From Meghimatium bilineatum (lineage: Eukaryota; Mollusca; Gastropoda; Stylommatophora; Philomycidae): DNA of 64,000 nucleotides. Position 1 is the first letter of the stretch, and each line of letters opens with the position of its first letter. The notes under the pieces are model-generated. The model was not told where the DNA came from, made no database searches, and saw only the letters and a program-made list of their open reading frames with translations. A program made the translations under genes and the position numbers. Below are positions 23,673-34,589 of the stretch, one piece after another. The stretch lies in assembly GCA_034231615.1 (NCBI GenBank), contig CM067322.1, forward strand, positions 100,897,587 to 100,961,586, in the 5' to 3' direction.

Positions 23673-24230
23673 AGAAGAAGAAGAGTAGATTGTAATATTA
23701 TTTTCTCATTAAATCTTAAACTGTGGCATTCCTTTTATGTTTAAAATGTTCTTAACGTAGATGTTAAATAGACTGTGAAAAAATGTATCCCTGTCTTACT
23801 CCTCTTTTTATTTATATGTATAGGGAGTGGCTATTTACACACCTTATTGGTGCGATTATGCAATTTTACCAAGCCTTGTATGGTAAAACCAATTAGAGCT
23901 ATTTATGTGGTAATCGAATACTTTTTGGGTTATTGTCCATGGACTGACATCATTGCACTCCCGACAGACTCATTGGTGCTCAGTCTCCCGTAGCAGATGA
24001 CAAAATGTATACATACTGATGGTTCCTGTGGTCCGCTGTTCACATATTATTCTTGTTCCTTTCTGCAGGCATCCCGTTCTACTACTACAAGACTTAATAA
24101 AGTACAATTTATATCGTGAAATAAAATAAATAGGATTGGTGCAAACTGATTACTTTTTACGATGCCATAACACGTGGTGCACGACTTCTATGTTCAGTCT
24201 TAACTAGGTATGCCTATGCTTTAAGAACAT
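23673..24230. other. No gene recognised
   Basis: Unique AT-rich sequence; no domain in the small open frame at 23775-23993. Confidence 0.5.
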
Positions 24231-24299
24231 TTGTGCAGATGACAAATTATGCCAGAATGACATATCATAAAACAATATAATAAAGAGTGGAAGCAGATG

Positions 24300-24610
24300 C
24301 GTCTAACTGCAGAACCAAATTACCACTACTATCAAATGTGACGCAAGGAACAAACAAATGTCTTCAGATTACGAACTGGCCACAACAGATCGAGAAGTCA
24401 CATGTTCAGAAAGCTGAAAATTGGCAAGACATACCGATGCAAATGTGTCTCTGACTGACCCAGAGACAACAGAAAACATTCTTCATGCTGTGAACTCTAT
24501 CAAGAAGAGAAGAAGAAATCATGACCCACTGAGACGGCACTGCTTCCGAACCTCAGGGATTCCATGGATGACCTGAAGCAAATTAAACAGTTCATTGAAA
24601 CTATTGGCGC
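24300..24610 (+). pseudogene. LINE C-terminal remnant (Jockey/CR1-like)
   Basis: Across shifting frames the plus strand reads LRTGHNRSRSHMFRKLKIGK, a Cys pair (CKC), HSSCCELYQEEKKK and MDDLKQIKQFIETIGAVT. This order (RTGH, zinc-knuckle Cys, H..C...Y..ER, then L....FI..TGL) is the usual C-terminal tail of Jockey/CR1-type LINE proteins. It is badly decayed, and neither RT nor RNase H remains. Confidence 0.65.
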
Positions 24611-24702
24611 TGTAACCTGATAACTGACTGAAGAACATGATTCTGTAATCTGATAACTGACTGAAGAACATGACGCTGTAACCTGACAACTGACTGAAAA
24701 AC
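24608..24702. repeat. 33-34 bp tandem repeat, 3 units
   Basis: Three units of CTGTAACCTGATAACTGACT plus GAAGAACATGA, starting directly at the end of the LINE remnant. Confidence 0.9.
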
Positions 24703-24714
24703 GTTGAAGAAAAT

Positions 24715-24885
24715 GAAGCATTTGATTAAATCAATCATTTTGCCAGTATCAATTTACGGATGTAAAGTCATAAAGAGAATTGATCCGTTGACATGATATG
24801 GTGAAGGATTTTGAAAAAAATCATTGGCAGCGAATATGATGAATCAAAAAGATAAGAACATTAAACGTCGAAGAGGGTTGACTCC
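24715..24885 (+). pseudogene. LINE RT C-terminal scrap
   Basis: LIKSIILPVSIYGCK fits the xLxxxILPxxxYGCE block that follows the LINE catalytic core. The rest is too decayed to follow. Confidence 0.45.
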
Positions 24886-24888
24886 TAA

Positions 24889-26282
24889 ACAATATTATAA
24901 CAAGAAGACTAAGGTGTGATCCATATAACAATATTATAACAAGAAGACTAAGGTGTGATCCATATAACAATATTATAACAAGACTGAGGTGTGATCCATA
25001 TAACAATATTATAACAAGACTGAGGTGTGATCCATATAACATTATTATAACAAGAAGACTGAGGTGTGATCCATATAACAATATTATAACAAGAAGACTG
25101 AGGTGTGATCCATATAACAATATTATAACAAGAAGACTGAGGTGTGATCCATATAACAATATTATAACAAGAAGACTGAGGTGTGATCCATATAACAATA
25201 TTATAACAAGAAGACTGAGGTGTGATCCATATAACAATATTATAACAAGAAGACTGAGGTGTGATCCATATAACAATATTATAACAAGAAGACTGAGGTG
25301 TGATCCATATAACAATATTATAACAAGAAGACTGAGGTGTGATCCATATAACAATATTATAACAAGACTGAGGTGTGATCCATATAACAATATTATAACA
25401 AGACTGAGGTGTGATCCATATAACAATATTATAACAAGACTGAGGTGTGATCCATATAACAATATTATAACAAGACTGAGGTGTGATCCATATAACAATA
25501 TTATAACAAGACTGAGGTGTGATCCATATAACAATATTATAACAAGAAGACTGAGGTGTGATCCATATAACAATATTATAACAAGACTGAGGTGTGATCC
25601 ATATAACAATATTATAACAAGAAGACTGAGGTGTGATCCATATAACAATATTATAACAAGACTGAGGTGTGATCCATATAACAATATTATAACAAGACTG
25701 AGGTGTGATCCATATAACAATATTATAACAAGACTGAGGTGTGATCCATATAACAATATTATAACAAGAAGACTGAGGTGTGATCCATATAACAATATTA
25801 TAACAAGACTGAGGTGTGATCCATATAACAATATTATAACAAGACTGAGGTGTGATCCATATAACAATATTATAACAAGACTGAGGTGTGATCCATATAA
25901 CAATATTATAACAAGAAGACTGAGGTGTGATCCATATAACAATATTATAACAAGAAGACTGAGGTGTGATCCATATAACAATATTATAACAAGACTGAGG
26001 TGTGATCCATATAACAATATTATAACAAGAAGACTGAGGTGTGATCCATATAACAATATTATAACAAGACTGAGGTGTGATCCATATAACAATATTATAA
26101 CAAGAAGACTGAGGTGTGATCCATATAACAATATTATAACAAGAAGACTGAGGTGTGATCCATATAACAATATTATAACAAGAAGACTGAGGTGTGATCC
26201 ATATAACAATATTATAACAAGAAGACTGAGGTGTGATCCATATAACAATATTATAACAAGAAGACTGAGGTGTGATACATAT
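24889..26282. repeat. 36/39-bp minisatellite, about 37 units
   Basis: Unit: ACAATATTATAACAAG(AAG)ACTGAGGTGTGA plus TCCATATA. The optional AAG makes 36- or 39-bp units, both multiples of three, so minus-strand frames of 450-475 codons stay open. They are not genes. Apart from the AAG indel, units are almost identical, which points to recent homogenisation. Confidence 0.97.
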
Positions 26283-26506
26283 AAAGAGACAAAACCGCAT
26301 GGAAAAATTAATAATGGTACGGATGGTTGCTAGTAACTGTGGTAAGTGCCGTCCATGACGACGATGGATAAGATACTAGATAACATGATAGAGACATGTA
26401 AAATTGTTTAAACATACCCTTACGTGAGGCATGTCAGCTCATTCCCACAGCGTGAGAGCTTAAGACATACATAAAGAAGACTACATTAATGAAAGGATGT
26501 CACCAT

Positions 26507-27264
26507 AAGAACAGCGTTTTAGCTGAATATATCTAGCTTAAACACAGCAATAGCGTTTTAGCTGAATATATCTAGCTTTAAGAACAGCGTTTTAGTTGAA
26601 TATATCTAACTTAAACACAGCAATAGCGTTTTAGTTGAATATATCTAACTTAAACACAGCAACGGCGTTTTAGCTGAATATATCTAGCTTAAACACAGCA
26701 ATAGCGTTTTAGCTGAATATATCTAACTTTAACAAAGCAATTGCGTTTTAGCTGAATATATCTAACTTAAACACAGCAATAGCGTTTTAGTTGAATATAT
26801 CTAACTTAAACACAGCAATGGCGTTTTAGCTGAATATATCTAGCTTAAACACAGCAATAGCGTTTTAGCTGAATATATCTAACTTAAACAAAGCAATTGC
26901 GTTTTAGCTGAATATATCTAACTTAAACACAGCAATAGCGTTTTAGTTGAATATATCTAGCTTAAACACAGCAATAGCGTTTTAGCTGAATATATCTAGC
27001 TTAAACACAGCAATAGCGTTTTAGCTGAATATATCTAGCTTAAACACAGCAATAGCGTTTTAGCTGAATATAGGGCCTATCTAACTTAAACACAGCAATA
27101 GCGTTTTAGCTGAATATAGGGCCTATCTAATTTAAACACAGCAATAGCGTTTTAGCTGAATATAGGGCCTATCTAACTTAAACACAGCAATAGCGTTTTA
27201 GCTGAAAATATGGCCTATCTAACTTAAATACAGCAATAGTGTTTCAGCTGAATATATCTAACTT
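26507..27264. repeat. 39-bp minisatellite, left part
   Basis: About 19 units with core GCGTTTTAGCTGAATATATC followed by TAACTTAAACACAGCAATA. Late units carry an extra GGGCC-containing insertion. The array is interrupted at 27264 by LINE A and resumes at 31298. Confidence 0.96.
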
Positions 27265-30200
27265 TCATTTCATTCATTCATTTTCCTTTTGCGCTGATGA
27301 TAGCGCATAGGACAGAGGTCAGATCTCTCCAATTATGTCTATTCAAAGCTATTATGTGCAGTTCTTGAATAGTATGAATATTGATTGTTTTACTTTCTCT
27401 AAGTATTGTTCTTCTGAGTGTTTCTTTTGGTCTACCCCTAGCTCTTTTGCCAGTAGGTGTCAATTCAAGAGATTGGTGATGTATTCTGTTGGTGTCTGCG
27501 CGTAGGACATGTCCGATGTAGGAACAACGGCGTTTTCTGATAACATCTGTGATGAAATTTTGATGTGTCTCTTCTATGAATTTATCATTCGATTTGCATT
27601 CACTCCAATTTTGTTAATTATCCTACGAAGACATTTGTTCTCGACACTCAGTAATTTCTTTTCTGAAGATAAAGAGCTTTTCCAGCTCTCACATCCATAT
27701 GATAGCACCGGAATAACGCAGGAATTAAATAAGCGCATTTTCGTGCGTGTGCTGATTGACTTTGACTTCCAGATATTAGACAGTCTGTTAAATGCAATTG
27801 ATGCTAGGGCAATGCGAGTTGTAATTTCTGGCATGACAACACCGTTGAGTGTTAATTTGCTTCCTAGATAGGAAAATTTGTGTACTTTTTCAAGTTGTTG
27901 TCCATTTTAAGTAATTTCGTTAGGTGAATTGGTGAAGTCCATAATTTTTGTTTTTGATGATTAGATTTGGAGACCTATTTGTCCTGCAATGAGTTTTAAT
28001 CTATCAGTTTTTGATTGTGCATCTTGATGGTTTTCACTCAATAGTGCAAGATCATCGGCAAAATCCAGGTCTTCTAATGTTGTTTTATTTATCCATTTGA
28101 TTCCTAAATTTGTGTTGGATGTTCGTTTTCTCATAGCCCAGTCAATTGCGATATTGAATAGTAATGATGACATAGGGCAGCCTTGTTTAAAAACCAGTAA
28201 TCACAGGGAACCATTCTGAATTGTCTTTTTCTGTTCTAACACAGCATTTTGAGTTGGTATAGAAGGATTTTATCACATTTATATATTTGTTTTGGAATCC
28301 GTATATTTTTAAAATTTCCCAAAGCGATGGTCGATGGATGCTGTCGAAGGCTTTTTGAAAATCAACGAAGTTTATTATGAGATTAGATCTAAATTCTAGA
28401 CATTCTTCTATTATTGATCTAAGAGTGAATATATGTTCGAGGCAGGAACGACCTGGTCTAAATCCTGACTGCTCTTCTGTAAGTCTTTTGTCTAAGGATG
28501 ACTATAATCTTGCAAGCATCATATTACAAAGAATTTTGCCAGGTACAGATAGCAGTGTGATTCTCCTCCAGTTATCACAATTTGTTAGGTCTCCTTTTTT
28601 TTGTGGTAGTTTGATAATGATGCCATTTTTCCATTGTTGGGCTGGGCGTTCGTTTTTCAAAATCATATTGAAAATATCCAGTAAAAATGACAAGGTATTA
28701 TCATTTGCTGCTTTTAACAATTCACTTGTGATGTCATCTTGACCTGCTGCTTTATTGTATTTTAATTTCTTCATTGTTTGTTTTACCTCTTCAAGGGTGA
28801 CATTTTCTATCGAAGCTTCTAGTGGTGGCATTGTCTAATTTTCCTCTAGTTTTGGAGTAGATTGGAGTGGTGGTCTGTTAAGAAGATCTTGGAAATGTTC
28901 GGCCCATCTTTGCTTTTTGTTGTTCAGTTGTTGTTAGAACTTTGCCATTTTTGTCTTTAATAGATGCGTTTGGGATAAGTGGCTGATTGTACAGTTGTTT
29001 GGTTATGTGGTGTAGTATCTTGCTGTTGTTGTGTTGAGAGGCTGATTCAGCTTCCAATGATAAGTTGTTTATATAATTCTGTCTGTCCTTTCTAGCGCTT
29101 GCTTTAACTTCTGTGTCTAAAAGTTCGTATGTGAGTCTGTTTTGTTCCTCGTCTTGAGTGGTTTTTGCACCAAGTATTTTTTGCTTCATCTCTTTACGGT
29201 TTTGGATTTTTGACCAAGTGTTCTCGCTTATCCATTTCTTCTTATTGTTTTGTATGAGACCGGCTGTATCCAAAGCCGCATTTATTGCAGTATTTCTAAA
29301 ATTCTCCATTTCGTTTCTATGCATGTTATGGGATTTACTAATTCAGATGGCTTATCTATGGCGGTGTATTGATTGTTGATTTTGGTGTTGTATTCTTCTT
29401 GTAAATTACTTTCTAGTAGACGTTTTGTATTGATTTTTCTGTAGTAGATGGTCTTTTGATGTTTTTTAAGTTTGATTTTTAGCTTAGCTATGCAGAGATT
29501 GTGATCACTTCCAATATCTGCTCCTCTAAAAGCTGTACGTCTTGTACAGCTGAACTAAATTTTTTGTTAATACAAAAATGGTCTATCTGGTTTTTGGTTA
29601 TTTTTTTCAGGTGAGTTCCAAGTGATCTTGTGAATATTTTTGTGCGGGTAGAAGGAATTCAAAATTTCCTATTTCACAAAACTCAATTAATCTTTCTCTG
29701 TTTTGGTTTAGTTCACCTATGCCATATTTTCCAACATGTTTTTCTGCTCCTCTGTTATCATCACCAATTTTGGCGTTAAAGTCACCCATCACAATGATGA
29801 TGATATCGTGTTTGGGTACTAAATTTAAAACATCAACTAGAGTGTTGTAGAATGTGTCCTTCGACAAGTCAGAAGCATCGTTTGTTGGTGCGTAACATTG
29901 GATTATTGATAATTTGAAGAATTTTGTTTGAAAACGTGCAGTAATAATCCTTTCATTGACTGCCTCCCAGCTTAATAACGCTTGTTCAGCCTGAGATGTC
30001 ATTATTATTGCCTCTCCTTCCATGTGGAGATCAGTTCTGCCTGAGTAAATAATGTCATTTCGAAGGTATAATTTCTCTGACCCAGTCCAGCGACATTCAC
30101 TAATTCCCAAAATATTTATGCTGTAGTTGGACATTTCCCTACACACCTGTGCTTGTTTACCTATTTGATACAACGATCGTACATTCCAGTAACCTATTTT

Positions 30201-30478
30201 AAATGAATCTTTTGCATTTAGCAGTTTTGGTTGGTTTTGACTTGGTGTTGTAGACGTATTGTTTAAAGGAATTTCTTTAGAAGAAAGTTTTGTTATAATG
30301 TTGTTAACTAGATCTGACTGTACGACAGTCACATGTTGATGATGAAAAGAAATCACACGTGATATCTTAAATATTCTGTGTTGTAACACAGTTTGACACA
30401 CAATAATTCGTTTGAATGAAAAAAGAATTGGAATGAACTGACTTCTGTTACACAAATCGGTCTGGACTTTACGATGTT
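27265..30478 (-). mobile_element. LINE A: nearly full-length but broken RTE/RTEX-like element
   Basis: Minus-strand order: APE endonuclease (30250-29450: GYWNVRSLYQIGKQAQ, SECRWTGS, MGDFNAKIGD, then DIGSDHN near 29490), a linker of about 500 bp, RT finger (KLKYNKAAGQDDITSE near 28760, LPQKKGDLTNCDNWRRITLL near 28590), palm with NFVDFQKAFDS near 28350 and DFADDLALLS near 28050, then YGCESWK near 27700 and the GKRARGRPKETLRRTI tail near 27450. Multiple stops and frame changes separate these blocks. The 3' tail is AATGAATGAATG-like and faces low coordinates. Related LINEs lie at 31.77-32.07 and 44.27-45.70 kb. The clade name is from memory of this protein type. Confidence 0.87.
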
Positions 30479-31287
30479 AGTTGATTAATCCAAGGATCGA
30501 CGGAATGACCCAGACCTGATTAGAGATGTCATGTGACGTATTTCTTCCAGAACGTTGTCTTCCCAAATGAACTCTCTGAACCTCTCTCTGTCTTGGACGA
30601 TGTGGCTTGCATTTTCTAGCGATGTATTCACGCTATCTTTAATGTCGTCAGTCAATCGTCTTCTTGGTCTGCCCTTTCTCCTCTACCCAGGTACTCTTCC
30701 TTCCATTATTTGTCTTTCTAAACAGTTGTGTCTCTTTATATGACCAAACAGGTGTAGTTTTCTTTTTGTTATTGTGTTTAGTAACCAACACTCTGGAATA
30801 TTCAGTGTGTTTATAATATCTGAGTTTCTGATTTTATCCTTCCATGATATTCGAAGTATCTTCCTGTAGCATTTCAGCTCGAAGTCGTTGATCTTCTTTG
30901 CCACTGTTTTACTTAATGGCCATGATTCACAGCCGTATGTTGCAACCGGAAAAATAAAAGTTCGTAACATTAAGCACTATCGTTTCTATTTTGTTGTTTT
31001 TCCATATGTTTTTTTCAGCCGTGTTATTTTGCAATATGCCATTGCCAATCTCTTTCTTATTTCTGCCATGCAGTCTCCTGCACCGTTGATGTTTGCTCCT
31101 AGGTATTCAAATAAATCCACACATTCTATCTCGGTATTGTCTATTCTGATTTTTGGTTGTTGTGTTGTTATATCTGTTGACATGATTTTTGTTTTTTGCG
31201 TGTTTAAATATAAATTTTGTGCTTCGCTATATTTATTTGTGTTCTTGATTAGTTGTTCCAATCCCTTTATATCATTTGAAAGAAGTA
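30478..31287 (-). pseudogene. LINE B: 5'-truncated fragment of another family
   Basis: The minus strand begins inside RT motif C (VLLSNDIKGLEQLIKNTNKY at 31287), continues with NTQKTKIMSTD and LFEYLGANINGAG, then VATYGCESWPLSK, IKRHNCLERQIMEGRVPG and the C-terminal RERFREFIWED block, with a stop near 30478. The first residues of YADD are just missing, so truncation falls within motif C. It differs from LINE A throughout. Confidence 0.8.
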
Positions 31288-31297
31288 CTGATTAGAG

Positions 31298-31345
31298 ATA
31301 TCTAACTTAAACACAGCAATAGCGTTTTAGCTGAATATATCTTAT
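31298..31345. repeat. 39-bp minisatellite, right part
   Basis: One unit of the 26.5-27.26 kb array in the same phase and orientation, right of the LINE insertion. More decayed units (ATATCTTATACAAAACAATA) reappear at 33170-33290. Confidence 0.85.
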
Positions 31346-31359
31346 ACAAACTCGGCGCA

Positions 31360-31760
31360 ACTACGGATCAACTTTTCACTGTGACCTTTGCTCTAGTTTC
31401 GAGGTATTACCTGATCTTTGTTGAGTGATTTGGCAAACAGTTAAGTACTTAGAGCACGGTTAGGATTAGAAATAATATTTCTAATGTATACGCGCACCTC
31501 GCTCCGTGTATAGCGCGCATAAATACTGAGCTCTCAGTACAAATCAGTGGAAACTTTTAAAAATTATGTACATTTGAAAAGAAACAGATTATTTATAAGT
31601 TCGTCTGTATCTAGATTTGAACTCAGGTGATTGTCGGGTTGTGACGTAACGGTAGCCATTAATTTCATTGGTGTTACACGGAAATCCGTGACGTTAACTA
31701 GTTAAAAATGTAAACAGTCTGCTTTTTATAGCATAATCCATTGGAGTGAATTCAAATAAA
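31360..31760. repeat. Partial copy of TIR element T
   Basis: Shares GTGACCTTTG...TTCGAGGTATTAC near 31381, GTGACGTTAA and GTAAACAGT...TTTATAGC near 31690-31730 with the element at 32690-33157, in the same orientation. No coding sequence. Confidence 0.6.
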
Positions 31761-31771
31761 ATGATAAAATT

Positions 31772-32072
31772 AGAGAAGAGACACATCAAAATTTCATTAC
31801 AGATGTAATCAGGAAATGCTGTTGGTCCTACATCGGGAATGTCCTACGCGCAGACATCAACAGAATACATCACCAATCTCTTGAATTGATACCTACTGGC
31901 AAAAGAGCCAGGGGAAAACGAAACACTCAGAAGAACAATACTTAGAGAACGTAAAACAATCAATATCCATACTATCCGAGAACTGCACAGAATAGCTTTG
32001 AACAGACATAATTGGAGAGATCTAACCTCTGCCCTATGCGCTAACTTAGCGCAAAAGGAAAATGAATAAATG
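31772..32072 (+). pseudogene. LINE A family 3' fragment
   Basis: The plus strand encodes ETLRRTILRERKTINIHTIR and ALNRHNWRDLTSALCA, nearly the same as the C-terminus of LINE A on the opposite strand. It ends in GGAAAATGAATAAATGAA, the same tail type. A frame change lies upstream of the conserved part. 5'-truncated to about 300 bp. Confidence 0.85.
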
Positions 32073-32415
32073 AATTTATAGCACTGGGAAGAGTTGATCC
32101 GTAGTTTTACCCAAAACTCAATAGTGCACTGTGCTACACCGTTTACAGTTTTAACTAGATCACGTCAATAATCCATAAGGTTGATAAAATGTAACAATTT
32201 GAAAAAACGAAACACTCACCTTATTCAAAATTGTGTGCATGATACACTGTTTTAATCACACAAAGGAACTCCATGAACACTACTACGCTAATTTATAATG
32301 AAAGTAATATCATATCTAACAACACCCGCCATGGCTACTGTTCCTTTCCGCCTGTTACCGTATATTACTGCGCATGTCCCTTTATATCTTCCCGCTATTG
32401 AACATAATACTCCAC
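32073..32415. other. No gene recognised
   Basis: Unique AT-rich sequence between two repeats; nothing recognised. Confidence 0.5.
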
Positions 32416-32417
32416 CG

Positions 32418-32573
32418 AAGACGGATATGTTAGGGCCATTGGCGCAAATAAAACGGCAACACAACGCATTTCCATTCTCTGGACTACATTCAATTGGAAA
32501 TCTTGTAGGACCATTGTCCTGTTACAAGAGAAATCCAGGGGGAATTAGAGAATGAACACTGAAGAAGAAGAAC
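32418..32573 (+). repeat. SINE-like repeat S, copy 2
   Basis: Single-unit form: GAAGACGGATATGTTAGGGC at the start, GCGCAAATAAAACGGCAAC and CATTTCCATTCTCTGGACTA inside, and GAATGAACACTGAAGAAGAAG at the end. Direct counterpart of 23263-23672 without the tandem expansion. Confidence 0.85.
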
Positions 32574-32690
32574 ATAATACTACTTAACTTTAATTATAAA
32601 TACTAAGACCTGATTCTAACACTTAACCTCCAAACCCTAACACTTAACCCCCTAACCCTAAACGCTTATTCCAATACAATCGTGGCTAAT

Positions 32691-33156
32691 TTCTAGTATA
32701 GGTCTCGGTTGTGACCTTTGTTCTACTTTCGAGGTATTACTTAAATATTGCGGTGTTAGCGTTATGATTATAGATTTTTGGAAGAAGGGGCTAAAAGAAT
32801 TAGAATTAGTTTATAACATTTTTTAAGGAGGGTGGAGAAGAGAATCAGTGTTTAGAATAATAATTAATTCTCTAAGAATTCTCGTCTAAGGCGTGAATCG
32901 ATATGATTGGTTTTTCAAGGGAAATGCGTGACGTTAATGTAAACAGTGCGCTATTTATAGCCCAACGGAGACCTAAAGGCCTACTAGAAATTCACCACAA
33001 CCGTTTTCAATAAATATCACATTTTTCAATTCATTTTCAATACTAATTACATTCCAAATTCAATCACACAATATCGATACGCATAGCAATCACACTGCAA
33101 AGGTCAGGAAATACCTCGAAAGTAAAACAAAGGTCACAATGGAGACTTAAACTAGG
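32691..33156. mobile_element. Short TIR element T (MITE-like)
   Basis: The left end CTAGTATAGGTCTCGGTTGT and the reverse complement of the right end CTAGTTTAAGTCTCCATTGT both continue as GACCTTTGTT and CTTTCGAGGTATT. That gives about 46-bp terminal inverted repeats with few mismatches around roughly 466 bp of AT-rich, non-coding sequence. I could not settle the target duplication, so the superfamily is open. Confidence 0.7.
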
Positions 33157-33504
33157 CTTCCACCCAATATGATTTTAGCTGAATAGGTTATATCTTATAG
33201 GCCTACAAAACAATAATGTTTTATCTGAATATATCTTATACAAAACAATAATGTATTATATGAATATATCTTATACAAAAATAATAGACATAGGGCCTAC
33301 CTTCATTTTGCAATGCTTCGGTTTTATATTGCTTGATAAAAAAAGGGATTTTCTTGTGTTCCTTTCTGTTGACGATCGACAAACTGTACACAATCTCTTT
33401 TATACTTTTTTTTCAGCATAACAGGTGGCAAGTCAAACTGTAGGAAAGTGAGTAGAATTGTGACAGCCTCCAGCGTAGAGAACATAGGCCTATGCTGTCA
33501 ATTA

Positions 33505-33822
33505 TTAGACCACTTCTCGCTGGTGATGACTAGAGCTGATACTGTCTACAGTAAAGGTCTCTGTACTGAAAGTAAACATGACTTGAAATGCAGATTTCTT
33601 ATTATTTCCGTGCATTTCGTGGTCGGTCTTGACTTTTTTCTTTGTCGTGCGACTCCAGGTATATAAATATTGACCAACTAAACACACGATAATAATAAAA
33701 TACGTAACGAATGAAGCCATGTTTACTTTCTGCTCAGAGGTCTGCACAGGGAGCTGGTCATGTAACAGTGTGTTTTGTAAATCATGTGAATACCGGGAGG
33801 TATCTGCAAGGGACATGTCCAT
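33505..33822 (-). CDS. Weak candidate exon with one membrane segment
   Basis: Minus-strand frame of 105 codons. An internal ATG near 33720 in the context AACATGG gives MASFVTYFIIIVCLVGQYLY, a hydrophobic segment of about 18 residues followed by a Lys/Arg-rich stretch. This is the layout of a signal anchor. There is no recognised family, no clear splice site and no second copy, so it may be chance. Reported only as the best open frame in 33.3-33.95 kb. Confidence 0.15.
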   Translation of the reverse strand: MDMSLADTSRYSHDLQNTLLHDQLPVQTSEQKVNMASFVTYFIIIVCLVGQYLYTWSRTTKKKVKTDHEMHGNNKKSAFQVMFTFSTETFTVDSISSSHHQREVV

Positions 33823-33952
33823 AAATTACGTCAACATATTCGTGAAAAGTGGGAGGTGCTGAAAAAGTTTGACATTTGTTGACAAGGGTAAGTTCATGAC
33901 AAAATATGGTTACAACGCTATATTATACATAACATACAATGACTTGTTAAAT

Positions 33953-34095
33953 ACCTCACTGAAAGTCTGTGAAATAAACCAAGATTCATGGGAAGAACGT
34001 GCAAACTGAAAGCCTGTGAAATAAACCAAGATGTATGGGAAGAACTTGCACAATGAAACATATGAAATAAACTAAGATTCATGGGAAGAACAAGA
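33953..34095 (+). repeat. LINE-derived minisatellite (about 48-bp unit), left part
   Basis: Three units of ACTGAAAGCCTGTGAAATAA plus ACCAAGAT(T/G)(C/T)ATGGGAAGAAC. The unit matches the coding end of LINE family Z (52659-52705, encoding SLKAFEIDHDT and EELAQ). It is interrupted at about 34096 and resumes at 34512. Confidence 0.85.
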
Positions 34096-34335
34096 ACACT
34101 GATTCTTGATTAAAAAGCTGGCCTCAAAGCAGGTAGGGCATTTCCATAAGTGATCCGCCCTCTGTTCCAGCAGCCATTCGACAAGTAGGTGTTTCGAGTC
34201 CAATGCCGCCGAAAGAGACGTCGACATCAGGGCACGACTCTGGCCCTTGCGACAGTTTTCTTTGTTGTTCCGCCCCTCCCACGCCGTGCCCGTAACTAGT
34301 TCAAGCACAACCTCGGCATGTCGGAACAACATGGT
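34096..34335 (-). pseudogene. Possible I-like LINE C-terminal remnant
   Basis: The minus strand encodes ADHLWKCPTCFEASF preceded by a basic SRALMSTSLSAAL segment. It resembles the C-terminal end of the I-like LINE at 53.45-53.6 kb (EQLWMCPVCSDDD after VSRSVMADTLK). The resemblance is short. It sits inside the interruption of the 48-bp array. Confidence 0.35.
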
Positions 34336-34360
34336 AACTGTTATCGAAGGTTACGACTAC

Positions 34361-34510
34361 GGGATTGTATAGATGACGTGCCATGAAGCTTCTATAAGAA
34401 GATAACCTCAATATAACGGCATGTCATCAACTAAGGTTTTATGTTGCATGGTTCGTTTGTCTAGTGAGCCATTGGTGCGACCCACAGACACAACCGCATG
34501 CGCAAAGCAC
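34361..34510 (+). repeat. Dispersed repeat, copy 2
   Basis: Reverse-complement partner of 1645-1800. Ends in CACAGACACAACCGCATGCG. Together with 34096-34335 it fills the interruption of the LINE-derived minisatellite. Confidence 0.8.
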
Positions 34511-34511
34511 A

Positions 34512-34575
34512 CTGAAAGCATATGAAATAAACTAAGATGTATGGGAAGAGTTCACACTGAAAGCATATGAGTAGT
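34512..34575 (+). repeat. LINE-derived minisatellite, right part
   Basis: One full and one partial unit of the 33953-34095 array, with the variant GCATATGAAATAAACTAAG. Confidence 0.8.
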
Positions 34576-34589
34576 ATATAGCCAGTATA

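Noticed and set aside
24821-26300. Two long minus-strand open frames of 450-475 codons
   Set aside because: Both are products of a 36/39-bp tandem repeat. The peptides repeat GSHLSLLVIILLY or TPQSSCYNIVIWI without any unique domain.
32580-32680. Telomere-like sequence from CCCTAA-type stretches
   Set aside because: Only a few imperfect CCCTAAC/CACTTAACC stretches in an AT-rich context, not a (TTAGGG)n array.
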